Positions 36,501-49,100 of a stretch of 64,000 nt of DNA are shown piece by piece; position 1 is the stretch's first letter; the number at the start of each line of letters is the position of its first letter. The stretch lies in assembly GCA_963281155.1 (NCBI GenBank), contig CAUJLY010000006.1:4402001-4466000 (forward strand). The letters run 5' to 3'. This DNA is from Rhabditophanes sp. KR3021 (taxonomy: Eukaryota > Nematoda > Chromadorea > Rhabditida > Alloionematidae). The position numbers and the translations under genes were made by a program. Below the pieces are notes generated by a model. It was not told the origin of the DNA and ran no database searches. It worked only from the letters and a program-made list of their open reading frames with translations.

Positions 36501-39500
36501 TTAATATGTTGCAGCAACTGTAGTTTCCATGAGCATTGTCTAAACAAAAAGGAGATATTTAATTTAGAGTAATTTTATGTATGCATTTTCACTAACTAAT
36601 TAAAACATATTTTGTAATTCAAAATGTGTAATTAATCTAATATCAAGTCTTTTGTTCAGTTTACAAATTCAAAATCAAGCCTTTTTTATAGGAAAAAAGG
36701 GTGTGGTTATAATGATAAAATTTGAAAATAAATATTATATTATTTAAGACTTTTTAAATTAACTTGTTATTATATTTAACTAATTACATTTCGTCGCTTC
36801 TCTCATGATGCATTCATTCTTTATAATCATCTTTGCTTTTCATAAAGATGTCATTAATAACTAAATATTTAGCCTCTTATTGCATTATTTTTGAATTATA
36901 TAAAAAAGAATTATGATAATTTTTATATAAAGCCTAAAATAATAACAATTTTATTGTAATTACGGTTTTTAATCGAAGAAAGAGTCTCAATATAAACAAG
37001 TACTACCAAACCATTTACCCAAATTTTTGAATCTTGTCTGTAGCATTTCCAGTTTTTTATCCCCTCAAGTTATCTTTATCTTAACTATAATTATTATCAT
37101 CTAAAAACAATCAAAACTATAGTTGTTGTTGAAATTGTCTCGATTAATAATTCGCAAAACAGATACAATAAATAAAAGGATTATTGTTTCTATTTCTGGT
37201 ATTACATAAGTCTGATCTTAAAAAACATTTGGCATTTGTAGCTTTGCTAACTAATTGCATTATTTACATGCTTTATTAGCTTAAATTCAACTTGTGGACG
37301 ATTCTTCAAAATATTTTCAACCGAACAAAACGTAAGGTTACATCGTTATCCCCTGAATTGAATTTTTATTGTTGAAATATAAATAACAAAACTGAATAGA
37401 AGTTTATTGAATGCTTTCATCCCCAACATATTAATTCCTAAATATAAAATTTCATACGTAACGGAATTTGATTGAATGCATTTACATTATTATCATTAGC
37501 TGTAATGAAATATTATTTAAATTAAAAAAATTGGTTCTAGTTTGCTACAAATCACTGCGTTTTCTTTAATTTATTCTAATTTATTGTTACAGAAAAACAG
37601 TTATTGGTAGATCAAATAGATATATCATGTTTTCCACAATTATTTTATTTAAATATTCTTTACAATATAATTTATTCTGTAGTCAGCCCTGTAATAACTC
37701 GAAAATGATATTTCATTTTGTTTTGTTTTATTTATAACAAAAACAAAATGTATTTATAAAAATTTATTCACTTAATAGGTTTTTACAATGAAGCCTCTGT
37801 AAATATAATAACAACACTATGTATATCCTTTAATATATTCGTCGGGTTTCAAAATCACTTTTTCATAAACAGAAATATTCACTAAATTCCTGCATCTTTT
37901 TTGATTTATTTCAAATAATTTAATTGTTATTGAATGTACAATAATAGCTACTATTTCAAAATTGTTAACTAAGAAAATTTGAATTGTGCAAATATTTGAA
38001 ATACTTTGCTTTTATATATCTTTTCTCTAAATTAAAAGTCTCAGATAAATTTGCGCGCCCAAGGAGCTTTTAAAATTATAATAAAGCTATTAGATAAAAT
38101 TAGACAAATGTGTACTACCCTTGAGTTAAAAATATTATTAATGATTTGAAGATACACTTTTATACACCTTTTATATATTCTTCTTTACCCAGTCCACTTA
38201 CACATTGCCATTATTAGAATAAACATGTTTGGGGTTTGTCAAAATTTTTGTACATTTAAAAATTGGAATCAAGATTTTTCCTAACAGAGATCACTATTTT
38301 TATTCTTTACGACTTCATATTATTAAATACAAAATTAAAGTCGAGAAATTTGACAAAGTATTGTGATGTTTTACACTGATTACCAGATATGCTAGATAGT
38401 TTATCATTTACTTCAGTATTATTAGTCAAACATGATCAACTAAACTTGAGTATAATATTTTTTGAATCGTTTTTCATTAATTACTTAGTATGTTACCCTA
38501 GTAAACTTTAAAAAGTCGTAATCAACCTCGATTTGATTATACATATTCTTATCGTTTTGTATTTTAATAGCTTTTTTAAATACTTCATTAGATTTTGGAC
38601 GGGCAATTTAGCACTAGTATTTAATTTGTTTTAAAACATCAACTCGCAACATATTCTCTTTTCGTTAATTTATAATTTATTAAACTGTCAAAGTGTAAAT
38701 TAGTGTACATAAGTAGTTTAAATCATCATAGTTAGATGATTATTAAATTTGAAAAATTTAATTCACTTATTTGCAATTTATCTTACCAAATTAAAAAATA
38801 AGTCGGTCAAAAGTTGGTTGCAATATTAATCACAGCATTGTACGTAAAATTTTGAAAGGGTTTATAAGATAAATATTTTAAATAGCCAAAATTAAATGCG
38901 TTATTGCTACAATTATTTGACATTTTGTGACTATGGGAGACATTTTTAATCGTTTTTGTAATGCTAATTTGGTCGATGTTAATCTATTATTTATGTATGG
39001 TATACTACTAAACAATCATATTCATTACTTTCAAAATCTAATTACTTATATTTTTCCCACATATAAAATGATAATTTTGGATTCACTTTTGATTGCACAA
39101 TACATTTTATAATCCATTATTACATCTGCTTAATCTTAAATCAAAGGATTTACCAATTGACTATTGACATTTGTTAGTAACTATTAAACGTTTTAAAAAT
39201 GTATACATTAATTAATTTATTACCGAAGTATATAATCAACTATGAGTAATATATAATTTTAAAAGATTATCCAAGTAATTCATTTAGATATTTCGAAGAC
39301 AGGCTAATACATTGTGTACATTTGCATTCTTAAGATTGTAAATACTTTTTGAAAAAGACATATGCGCCCCTTAAACTATTTCAAGTTTAAAGAACGCGAT
39401 TATGTAAAATTCTTTTAACATTAATTTTCTTTATCAAAAATTCATCAAGACTTCTTTTTACTGCCATTGTTCTTATCAAAGATTAAAAGTATCTTGTAAT

Positions 39501-41297
39501 CCTCGCTACAACCAACTAATATTCAGTGCTACTTGACTTGATCATCTCTAAAATATTAGCTTCCTCCTTATCTTTACTTCCAAACGCTTGAACAACACTT
39601 TTTGTGATCAAATTTAAATTTTTATACAATAATCTGATTACTACTGATAAACAATATTTTTGCTTGCAAGGGTGATATCTTATCTATTCAAAATGTTGCA
39701 ACTTAATTAAATCTGATAAAACTCCATTAAAGTATGTAGATAAAAGGAATTTAATAAACGAAACTACCTTACCAAAAATGTTTACTTTCTGGTAGATTTC
39801 AATCAGATCTCTAATGCTACTTGTTTGGGATTTTAATATAATCTAATATAAACATTTATTTAACTAACATTAAATATACATACTTTTATATCTTGCTTTT
39901 ACTAAATGTTCCTTTAATAGTACTCTTCGATGAATCATTATTTATAAACAATCGTTTATATGCTCATTTGTCAATTTTACTTTAATCTACAATGTGTATT
40001 AATAAAACATCCATTTGTTATTCGGTTACAATCAAAAAATATAAATTTTAATACTCCAATTTCTATTGTTTTTATTTTATTTTAATCGCGAAATTGTTTT
40101 TGTTTAAAATTTACTTTTCATTTTAACTTTATAGCGATAACTATCCAAACCTGTTGATTATAAAGTGAATGAAAGTAGTCTTAGAACTCATATTCACATG
40201 ATTGCTGTTATTCAATTAAACAAATTTATTCAAATTATTTTAAACATCCACTTTTTAGCTTCTGTACTATGCAAACCTGCCCTTTAAAGTTTTATTATTT
40301 GTTTATGTATTTATTTTAAAAATCCTTGCGTAATGAATTTCATTATTAAAATATATACATGCTCATACACTTAATAGGCGTTAAATTTTTTGCAGGTTCT
40401 AACTGTATATTATCAATATAACATTTTGGACATCATCATTTTTTACATACAGGCTACATAAGTTTTTTTTATAAACTTGATCTCGTGCAATTTTAAGCAT
40501 TTAAATCACTTTAACAATGTATTTACATTTTTCAATTATTATTTTTAGAGTAAAAATGTGACTAAAAGTTACATTGTGCGAAGTTAGATCATTTTAAAAT
40601 CATAAATTCCCATCAAAACTATATTATATTCATATGACATGATAATTTAATAAGCTATTACTACTAATTAAAATACCAACACTTCAAATAATTTTTCCTG
40701 CAAGATTCGCCTAATTACTTACAAACAAATTAATTAGAAACACCTTTAAATCGAGTATTAGTTAAAATAGGTATATAAGCTTGATAAACATTACTAAAAA
40801 ATAGAATTGTTTGATATTGTTACAATTCACTTCCTCTTTTAAATCTTTTAAATTTTCTACCCATCCTCTTAATGATTACCAAAGATCATAGTCAACTTTT
40901 CAATAAAGAGACCGAACCATTAATACTATTAAATATATAAAAATGTAATTTCGTTTTGGTTATCGCAAATATTTCTTTAAATTATTTAGCCCATTGATTA
41001 AAATTAATTAGCGTTATTGTACCCTAAACTGTGACCATGGCAGTGATCGTTTTTATATACTTTTGCATACGCGATGCAAAATTTATTAATTAAAATAAAA
41101 TATTAACCCTTTTTGTCTTATCACCATTTTAGTGCAAATACGTAGTCACTTGAAGTGTTTACTATTTTTAGTAATACATAATACAAGTCTATTAAACTAT
41201 TATTAATATTATTATTTTATTTGGGCTAGAAGCCGAAATCATTCATTTTGAAACATTCAACTGCCATCAACAACCTTTTTAATTATTATCTAAATTA
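21590..41297. other. 19.7 kb gene desert, very AT-rich
   Basis: No multi-exon or single-exon gene could be supported on either strand. Open frames (for example 24302-24490 +, 26900-27145 -, 30071-30292 +, 30635-30862 -, 34517-34777 +, 38927-39112 +) are short, hydrophobic or AT-driven and lack splice context. There is no tandem array, transposase remnant or recognisable RNA gene. Small patches are less AT-rich, for example near 26035-26065, 26400-26480, 29095-29125, 31300-31330 and 38050-38065. The stretch sits between a neuropeptide gene and a C2H2 transcription factor gene, so it may hold long-range regulatory sequence for either. Confidence 0.55.
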
Positions 41298-43986
41298 ATG
41301 TCTACCCATCTTATGGAACAACCTAATCCTATACCTTCTCCAAATATGAATGGTGGAGGAAGAAATAATACTTTTGTGATGCCAGACATGATCAAAGCAT
41401 TACTAGATCAACAAAATGGAATGACCACCTCAAACCAATGCTCGGTCAGTAACCAAATTGGTAATGATGGTGAAATTAATCCTCTTGTGCATGTAGCCTT
41501 ACAACAATATATACAATCTAATCAGACTAACGGTATGTTGTGTGACATGAAAAATTGCATGACTATCAATGAGAATGAAATAATGTCAGAACTAAATAAA
41601 AAAATTTCAGCTTTGCAAAGTTCTATGAAGCAAGATTTTAATGAGGGTTCGAATAATATCAACGAAAACCCTTATCAACTATTGTTGAATAATGCTAATG
41701 GTGGTTTAGGAAAACTTCAGCAACAATCACAGCCTGATATTGGTAATTTACTAAACTCTGTTATGGGAGCTGTTCAAAATTTTTCTGGAATAGATATGGA
41801 TTCCATAAATGTAGGTTCTTTATTTAGTGGCCAAGATGGAGGCAATTTTAACCCTCAACATCTTTTGGAACAAATTCAATTGTTAAGCCAAAACCAAATT
41901 AGTTCACCTTTTTCAAAAAACGCACCTGCAAATCCATTTGCAAATGGCGGTGTTTCTGATCAAAGTAAAAATTCATTGTCTCCATTTTCCGGGAACAATC
42001 AACAATCAAGTATTAATATGTTTAATGGAATAGATCAAAATAGAATCCAATCGCAATCAAAATCAAAAGTAAGCTATAAAGTGAATTAACTAAATTTTAT
42101 ATCAATTTTAGGACACTTATTGTGAATTTTGCCAGAAATTCTTCTGTAATCGTTATTTTTTACGAATCCACAAAATGAAACGTCACAACATTTGTGACGA
42201 TGAAATTCCATCCAAAAAAAATTCAATGGACTTTTCTATGATTAAGAAAGGTGGTGGACAACAAAATGGCTTGAATGACATTTCAATGCTAGATTTGAAC
42301 AATTTAATAACTGAACACATGTCAACTAGTCAAGCCACGGAAGTTTTCACATGTGACATGTGTTACATTTCATTTGATGATGTATTGACTATGATTGCTC
42401 ACAAAGTGAAAGATCATCCTCAAGACACCTCTAAAACATTATCCAATATTCCTGGTGCAATCGAGATTATGGCAATGCAACAAAGTTCCCCCTCTTGTCC
42501 TCCCCAAGTTGTGTCCCCATCTTCTAAATCAGAAAACGGGAGCATCAATGGAGCAGTTGATCCAAATATTTTGCTTGAATTTATGAAGAAAACAGGTCTT
42601 CCTGCACCATTCTTTTTGCAACCTTCTCCAACAAGTTCTTCATCTAATAACTTTCCTGATTTTAATCAAATCTCAAACAATTCAGTATCTTATAATACTC
42701 AAAAAATCATTGCATCAAATTTACAAAATGCTAATTATAACCAACAGAAACCTATTGCTAGAAGATCATCAACAACAACTACTGATTCAACGGGTGAAGC
42801 ATACTGCAATATGTGTCAAAAAAAAGTTTGTAATAAATATTTTTTGAGAACTCACATGCTCAAGATGCACCGTGTTGTCATAGATGAGCATAAGACCACA
42901 ATTGCTAATATTGATACCTTATCAGATGAATCTAATCTTGGACTGTCTTTTAGATGCGATATTTGCATGGTTAATTTGACTTCACGTAATGAATTAGTTG
43001 AACATAAAGCTGTAGAACACAATTTAACAATGAACAACAAAAGAGCATCTCCCTCAAAGACAATGTCAGATTCGGGTGAAATTAATATTTGTTCACCAAT
43101 TACAATTTTGTCCTCAGAAAATGATGAAGATTCTGACGAAATAATGATGAAAAAAATTAAAGATGAATACGCTGAAAATAATGATGTCATCGAGCAACCA
43201 TTTGAACTAAAGATCAATCTTTCAAATGATAAACAAGAATCTAAAAATATCCTTGCAACGTCGAAAAAGAATTTAAATGAGAAGAAGACTAAAAAGGTTA
43301 ATGTCAGAAGGATTGCTACTATGAAAGTATTCAAGAATTTTCCAAAGAAATATAAGCATTATTGTTGTTTTGTTTGCAATTCCGCCTTTTTGAGTCAAGG
43401 ATCATGCAAAAGACATATCCGAGACAGGCATGAAAACATTTACAACAATAATTATTTATCCAGTGCCTCAACCAAAGAAAATCTAATCCAGGAAGAACAT
43501 GCTTTAGTAATCAAAAATGAAGTATTATCTGATAATTTTAATCACGTAAAATTTACGGCAATTGAAAATAACATTGATGTTTCATCAGACCACCATCAAC
43601 AGTCTAACAAGGAAGAGAGTAACAATAGTAACACGGTAAGTATTATAGCAATAAATGCATGCACAAATGATTAAACCGTAATCAAACCATACGAAGAGTA
43701 ATATGTATATCAAATATTAACCATTCATTTTCAGAGTGGGTCAGTAAGTCCTAGTTCAATTCATGCTGAAGAAGTGTATGGGAAATGTATTTCCAAAAAG
43801 CCAGAAGCTTTTGAATTTCAGTCATTTGTAGTTCAACATGCCACAAACGAAGATTCAGTTGAATCATTCTCAGGAATTTTGCCAGAATTGCTCAAGATAG
43901 AAATTCCTGTTAAATTTAAGTCCCAATGTCCATTTCAATTAAATTTAAAGTTTTGCCCAATACTTCCAACTGAAAATCATCATTGA
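41298..43986 (+). CDS. C2H2 zinc-finger protein with five fingers and a Gln/Asn-rich N-terminus, 848 aa
   Basis: Probably a nuclear DNA- or RNA-binding regulator. Exons 41298-42068, 42112-43635 and 43735-43986, all phase 0. Residues 1-257 are low-complexity Gln/Asn/Ser-rich and could be an activation or condensate-forming region. Fingers: YCEFC...H at 260-282, FTCDMC at 336-359, YCNMC at about 487-510, FRCDIC at about 537-560, and CCFVC at about 676-697. Fingers 1 and 3 share an extra cysteine and the unusual core C-N-(R/K)-Y-F-L-R-(I/T)-H. A basic stretch (NEKKTKKVNVRR) before finger 5 could be a nuclear signal. I vaguely associate this C-N-K-Y-F-L-R-T-H finger with C. elegans SYD-9-type proteins but cannot confirm it. 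The first finger is split from the N-terminal exon by a 43-nt intron. The gene stands alone after the 19.7 kb desert. Confidence 0.85.
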
Positions 43987-44776
43987 ATAACATCCTGATT
44001 ACCATAAGTCGTTCAGGCGATTATTGTTAAATTATTGTTAATTTATTTAATTAGTCGCCAAAACTCGAAACATTTTTTTCAACGCCATTTGCGTGACAAC
44101 AAAAATTTATCAAGCTACACTATTAATTTCAATTCAGCAGGCAAACAAAATACTCTTTAAAACCATTTACAATGTGGCATCTATTGATCTTAGCTGTCTA
44201 TATCCAGGACGGGTTAATTATTTATTTCTCCCATTTCCGTATTATCACTGCGTTGATATTATAAAATTAACATTTATAACACAACAACAATCACACTCAT
44301 CACCATTGTACCTTATGGTATTATAGATATATATTGACAACAATTTTATAATATTATCATATAATAATTATTAAATATATTTGAACTTTTTATTAAGCCG
44401 TAAGGTGTCTTTGAAAACGTTTTTATAATGAACAACATAGGAAATTATATTGTAATCATCTTGTCAACTGGCTTTTTATAATCATTTTATTTAAAAAATC
44501 GTGTCTCATCAATTTGTTGGATCAAATAAAAAACATTTTTTAACCTTCAATTTTCATTTTTAATTATAACAGTCATTTTTTAATGCCATACAAGTTTTTT
44601 ATCTGATTTCAAACTACATACAACATTGAGCAGCAAAATGATTGTCACATTATATAATTGTAAATTACAGTCTCATCTTTTTCAAATAATCATCTAATCT
44701 CTTTTGTGACGACAAAAAATGCGTACAAGTCAAACCTAATAATAATTTTCACTGATTATGTACCAATAAAGATCAA

Positions 44777-44807
44777 GACTTTTTACCTTTGAAAAGGTAA
44801 TAAAGTC
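44777..44807. repeat. Short inverted repeat (hairpin), 31 nt
   Basis: GACTTTTTACCTTT pairs with AAAGGTAATAAAGTC across a tiny loop, with a single unpaired base in the stem. It is intergenic, about 790 nt after the zinc-finger gene stop. It could be an RNA structure or a chance inverted repeat; no family is recognised. Confidence 0.5.
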
Positions 44808-45843
44808 GTAGCTAAAAAGTACATATAAATTTATTATCAAACTTGTTTCGCTTACTTAATCAAATGGAAAAAGCGTGCTATTTATCTAAATATCTGTACA
44901 ATTCAACACAAAACTATAGATTACTTTCACAAATGAAAAAATGGTACATTGTGTTTATTAAGCAGTCACTTAAGAATTATATAGTAAGAATCATAGCTTA
45001 ACTTTATTTGTGTTTTTTTTAATTCTTAAAAATCAAATTTTTGTAACATTCAAAGATTTTGTCATCTGGTGATTTGTTTTATTTTTTTTAAATTCAAAAA
45101 GATTTAATTTATTGGCTGGTTAAAAAGTTTTGTTTGTTGACATTAATGAAGAATAAGATGAGCAAATATGCTTGCTTAAATTAAATAATATTAAAATGAC
45201 TAATTGTTTTAATTTTAAAATACATTTTGTCTTTCTGATTTTTCGAAATATAGGGACTAGTGCAAATAAATGTCTTTCATTAAAGATACTCTTTAAAAAG
45301 TTGTTAATCATGTTGTTTTTTTTGTTGGAATCTGTCAATAAAGATGACATATCATTTGCAGTTATTTTTACTATGAAAATTTTATGAAATTGGTAAATAA
45401 AAGTAATAAATCATCACTTTAATTTATACTAACAAATGTAATATATAATATTTTAAACGGAAATATTGATGTCAAAGTTATGATTAAAATCAAACACAGT
45501 GCTGAATATATTAATAAACAATTCCATTTGTATATCTAAAGTTCAATAACCACCATATACACTTTTAAGTATCTATTTTAACAATGTAGTTTTGCAGAAT
45601 GCAGATGGTTTAGTTAAATGATCTTTAACGATGGTATCACCATTGAATCACTTGGGTAAAAGACTCCGTGTGCCAATCTAGATATTAAATATCACATAGT
45701 ACAATCACTACGAGAGGTCATATCTAGTATTGACGGGTCTTATATAGTATTTGGCTATATTATTATTGCTTGATCACATTGAAGCATACCTTATTTGATT
45801 ATTTTGTTTAGGAAGTTGTATTTTTGTGTAAAAACATTTCTAT

Positions 45844-45875
45844 CCAAAGAGACACGTACCCAAAAATCTCTTTGG
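45844..45875. repeat. Perfect 9-bp inverted repeat with 14-nt loop upstream of mon-2
   Basis: CCAAAGAGA (45844-45852) and TCTCTTTGG (45867-45875) are perfect inverted complements, about 230 nt before the mon-2 start codon. This could be a dyad-symmetric protein-binding site or incidental. Confidence 0.45.
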
Positions 45876-46101
45876 AACCTTTCATCCTCTTTGTACGTAG
45901 ACAATTAATCTGCGACTACCCGATCTTTCAAATTATTTTGTAATTTCTTGAAACGAATGTTTATTGGTAATACACGTAACTAAACACCAAATAGTTAGTG
46001 TTCATAGCTGTTTATAAAATATAAAGCGTGTAACTTTGATTTCGTGTCACACATTTAGTATCACTTATCTCCGAATTTACTCTATTTAAAAATACGTTTA
46101 C

Positions 46102-46103
46102 AG
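46102..46103 (+). promoter_or_regulatory. Candidate trans-splice acceptor abutting the mon-2 start codon
   Basis: ACGTTTACAG ends exactly at 46103 and the mon-2 ATG begins at 46104. If used, the gene contributes no 5'UTR of its own and the leader would supply all of it. A cis-spliced 5' exon further upstream is the alternative. Confidence 0.5.
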
Positions 46104-49100
46104 ATGGCTAATTTGGGGAACCTTACTGGAGATCCAAAACAGTTAATATCTAATTTATTAAGCGATCTAAGAGCTTTACAAACTGAAGCAAAGAAGAAGT
46201 TCAGGCATGTGTTGGAAGCAGCGGAAACTGTGGTCGTAAAAGTACGCACTATTAGCACAATCTCTACCAATGAGAGTTTGATAATCAACTTAAGAGCTTC
46301 TTCAACTGAGATATTGAATCCCTTTTTATTAGCTTGCTCAAGTCACAATTCAAAATTGGCAGAAATATCGCTTATTGCTCTTCAACGAATGTTACAATAC
46401 AGAATTGTCGATGCTGTAAGTTAAAAACTGATTATATCGTGAATCATCTTCGACTGTTTAGATTTCCGCACCATCAATTGTCAATGAATTATGCAGATTG
46501 GTTGAAGCAGAGTGCGAAGAATTACGTGTCTTACAAACAATAACTCCATTTGTTAGTACAGAACTATTGGTTACTGGCCATTCATTAGCTAAATGTATTT
46601 GCTTAGCCTTAAAACTCAATTTTAACAAAGAAGCGGCTGTTATCAACGCAGCTTCTGCGGTTATTCGTCAATTATTTAGTTCGGTATTCGATAGAGTTGT
46701 CCAGGAAGACAAAATGAACATGGATGATTCATCAAATGCGGCCTTGCATGTTAATCGAACATCTACTTTAAATCTTCCAAACCTTCGGCCATGTGCTTTA
46801 GATGGATACTTGTTATTAAAAGATTTATGCAGTTTATTGAACAATGAAAAAGCTGACTGGATCAGTGGTATCAAAGAAATGCCTTTGACACTAGGTTTAG
46901 AACTCCTGGAAATGATTTTGAAAGATTTTCCTATTGTTTTTTATAACCACCCCGAATATTCAAAGCTCATTAAAGAAAAAATTGTGCCTCTACTGTTAAA
47001 AGGATTTTCAACAAATTATACATCAAATGCCCTCCATATCAATAACATTTCTCCCAAACCAGCAACTCAATCAACTCATAATGCGCAATTTGCCAGTTCT
47101 TTTGCAAAGCATATCTTTCCCAATATTGTTCGGCTGATGAGAATAGTCAATGTGTTAATTACATCCTATTTTAGTTTATTACACGTTGAATGCGAAATAT
47201 TTATTTCGGTTTTGATTAAATATCTTCATTCAGATCATATTTGGCAAGCTACTATTGCACTGGAAGTTTTGCATCGTGTTTTATCTCAGCCTGATTTGTT
47301 GAAATGGTGCAGTACTAACTTTGAAATGAAAGAAAAGTCAGATAAGGTCATTTCATCTGTTTCCGATGAGTTAAGAAAATTTACAATAAGTGTTTTTACA
47401 AATCCTGACTCTCCTTTAGCCAACTTTGAAGATGATTTGCATGATAATATACCAAGTGGGCAAAATGGATTTATGGTTAAAGGAAATGGCATTGTACTAC
47501 ATGAAAATATAAACACAAAGCGAGGAGTCTTGCTAGATGCATTAGACAAACACGAATTTGTTTCAATACCATTTGGCTATTTCCATTCCTTGCTATACTT
47601 CTGCATTTTTAACTTCATTCAATCATTATATGCAGCTATTGAGGATGATAAAACCGTTAATGAAGTTCCAGCAAGTATAATCTCTCAGACATTGTTTGAT
47701 TCGGCGTACAAAAATATGCTTGAAGCGGTGATTTTATTGCTAGATTGTAGTGTTGACGACTCAATTACTGACGCATTGCTTAACAACATATCAACACTGT
47801 TTATAGCTGCTTGTAAATTAGACAAAAGAATTGCAAAAGATCAATTATTACGAGCCTTATGCAAGGGTTCACTTCCAACAAATTATTTCAAAAGTTTTAT
47901 TAAAGTTGAAGAAATAACCGATGGAGAGGACAAATCTAAAAAGCAAGTTGGCGAACATCACGAAAATGGGAAAAATAAGAGTAGTGAAGATACGGGTAAT
48001 GGACTTGCAGCATCACAAGTCTTAGCTGTTGGTACAATTTGTCCCTTTCCAAATATGCCTTCTTCCTTAAACAATCAGACAGTTGTCTTAACGGCAAAGA
48101 ATATCATGGCCTCGAGATCACTATTATCTGTCGCTAAGGACAATGGAAAATATTTTTCAGAATCGTGGAAAGTCTTTTTATCAACTATCCAACATTTGGT
48201 ATGGATTTTGAGAATGAAACCTACCTCATCAGGCCATTTTAAAATATCTGCCGACTCAGGAGACAACTCCTCTAATACTGCTTCCAATTTGCCAATCCCT
48301 ATTTTGACAACAGCTGTACTGAGTGAAATCAAAGTTATCGGTGATATGATATTCAAAATATTTTCTGACTCAGACACATACAATGAAGTTGACTTACATC
48401 ATGTACTTAATGCACTACGAGAATTGTCAATTGATTCTATGATTGTGTCTCAAAATGGCAACAAAGAACCATCGTTTTTCGCTATTTCAAAGATATTGCA
48501 AATAAGTTTGGCTAACATATCACGGTTGGAAAACTTTTGGAACCTCGTAACAGGGCATTTGATTGAAGCAACTAGCCATCCACATGCCGTATTAAGAGAA
48601 AGTGGAGCTACCGCTTTGACCATGCTCGTACAAGCTGCTTTGAAGTCTTTGCCAGGTGGTTGTGAAAATAGATACAAATTAGAAATGCTTATTCTAACAC
48701 CTTTATCAACGTTATCTGAGTGCGAATATGTAGATGTTCGCAAAAAGCAAATAGATTGTCTAGTCGAGATATTACATTTCAACGGTGAAGAAATGACTCA
48801 AGCTATTTGGCCAACCTTATTAAATATGCCTTTGCAATTAGTTGATGGTCAAAATAGAATTGTTGATCCAAGTACATTAAAAGACGGATATTCGATGATT
48901 TGTAAAGTAGTTAATAACCATCTCACAAGATTGCCTTATGAATGCATGGCCACAATGGTTCGAATTCTGTCAAAATTTAGTGAACAAAAGTATGAACTCA
49001 ATATTTCACTTGTTGCGTTAGAAACTCTTTGGACAATTGGAGATTTTATTAATTTAAAATATAAAAAGCATCTATCAGCCGATGAAAAAAAGCAATTTTG

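Larger units (their letters stand above)
43987..46103. other. 2.1 kb intergenic region upstream of mon-2
   Basis: No gene supported. It contains a strong short hairpin at 44777-44807 and a 9-bp perfect stem with a 14-nt loop at 45844-45875 (listed separately). The stretch 45640-45920 is somewhat less AT-rich and lies just upstream of mon-2, so it may be promoter sequence. Confidence 0.5.

Noticed and set aside
21590..41297. Search for CRISPR-like or satellite arrays in the desert
   Set aside because: No regularly spaced direct repeats were visible; a eukaryotic nuclear context also makes CRISPR irrelevant.
42852..43334. 160-aa minus-strand ORF inside the zinc-finger gene
   Set aside because: Antisense shadow of the Asp/Glu/Ser-rich coding region.
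45120..45387. Overlapping ORFs on both strands
   Set aside because: Low-complexity AT-rich reading frames without coding character.
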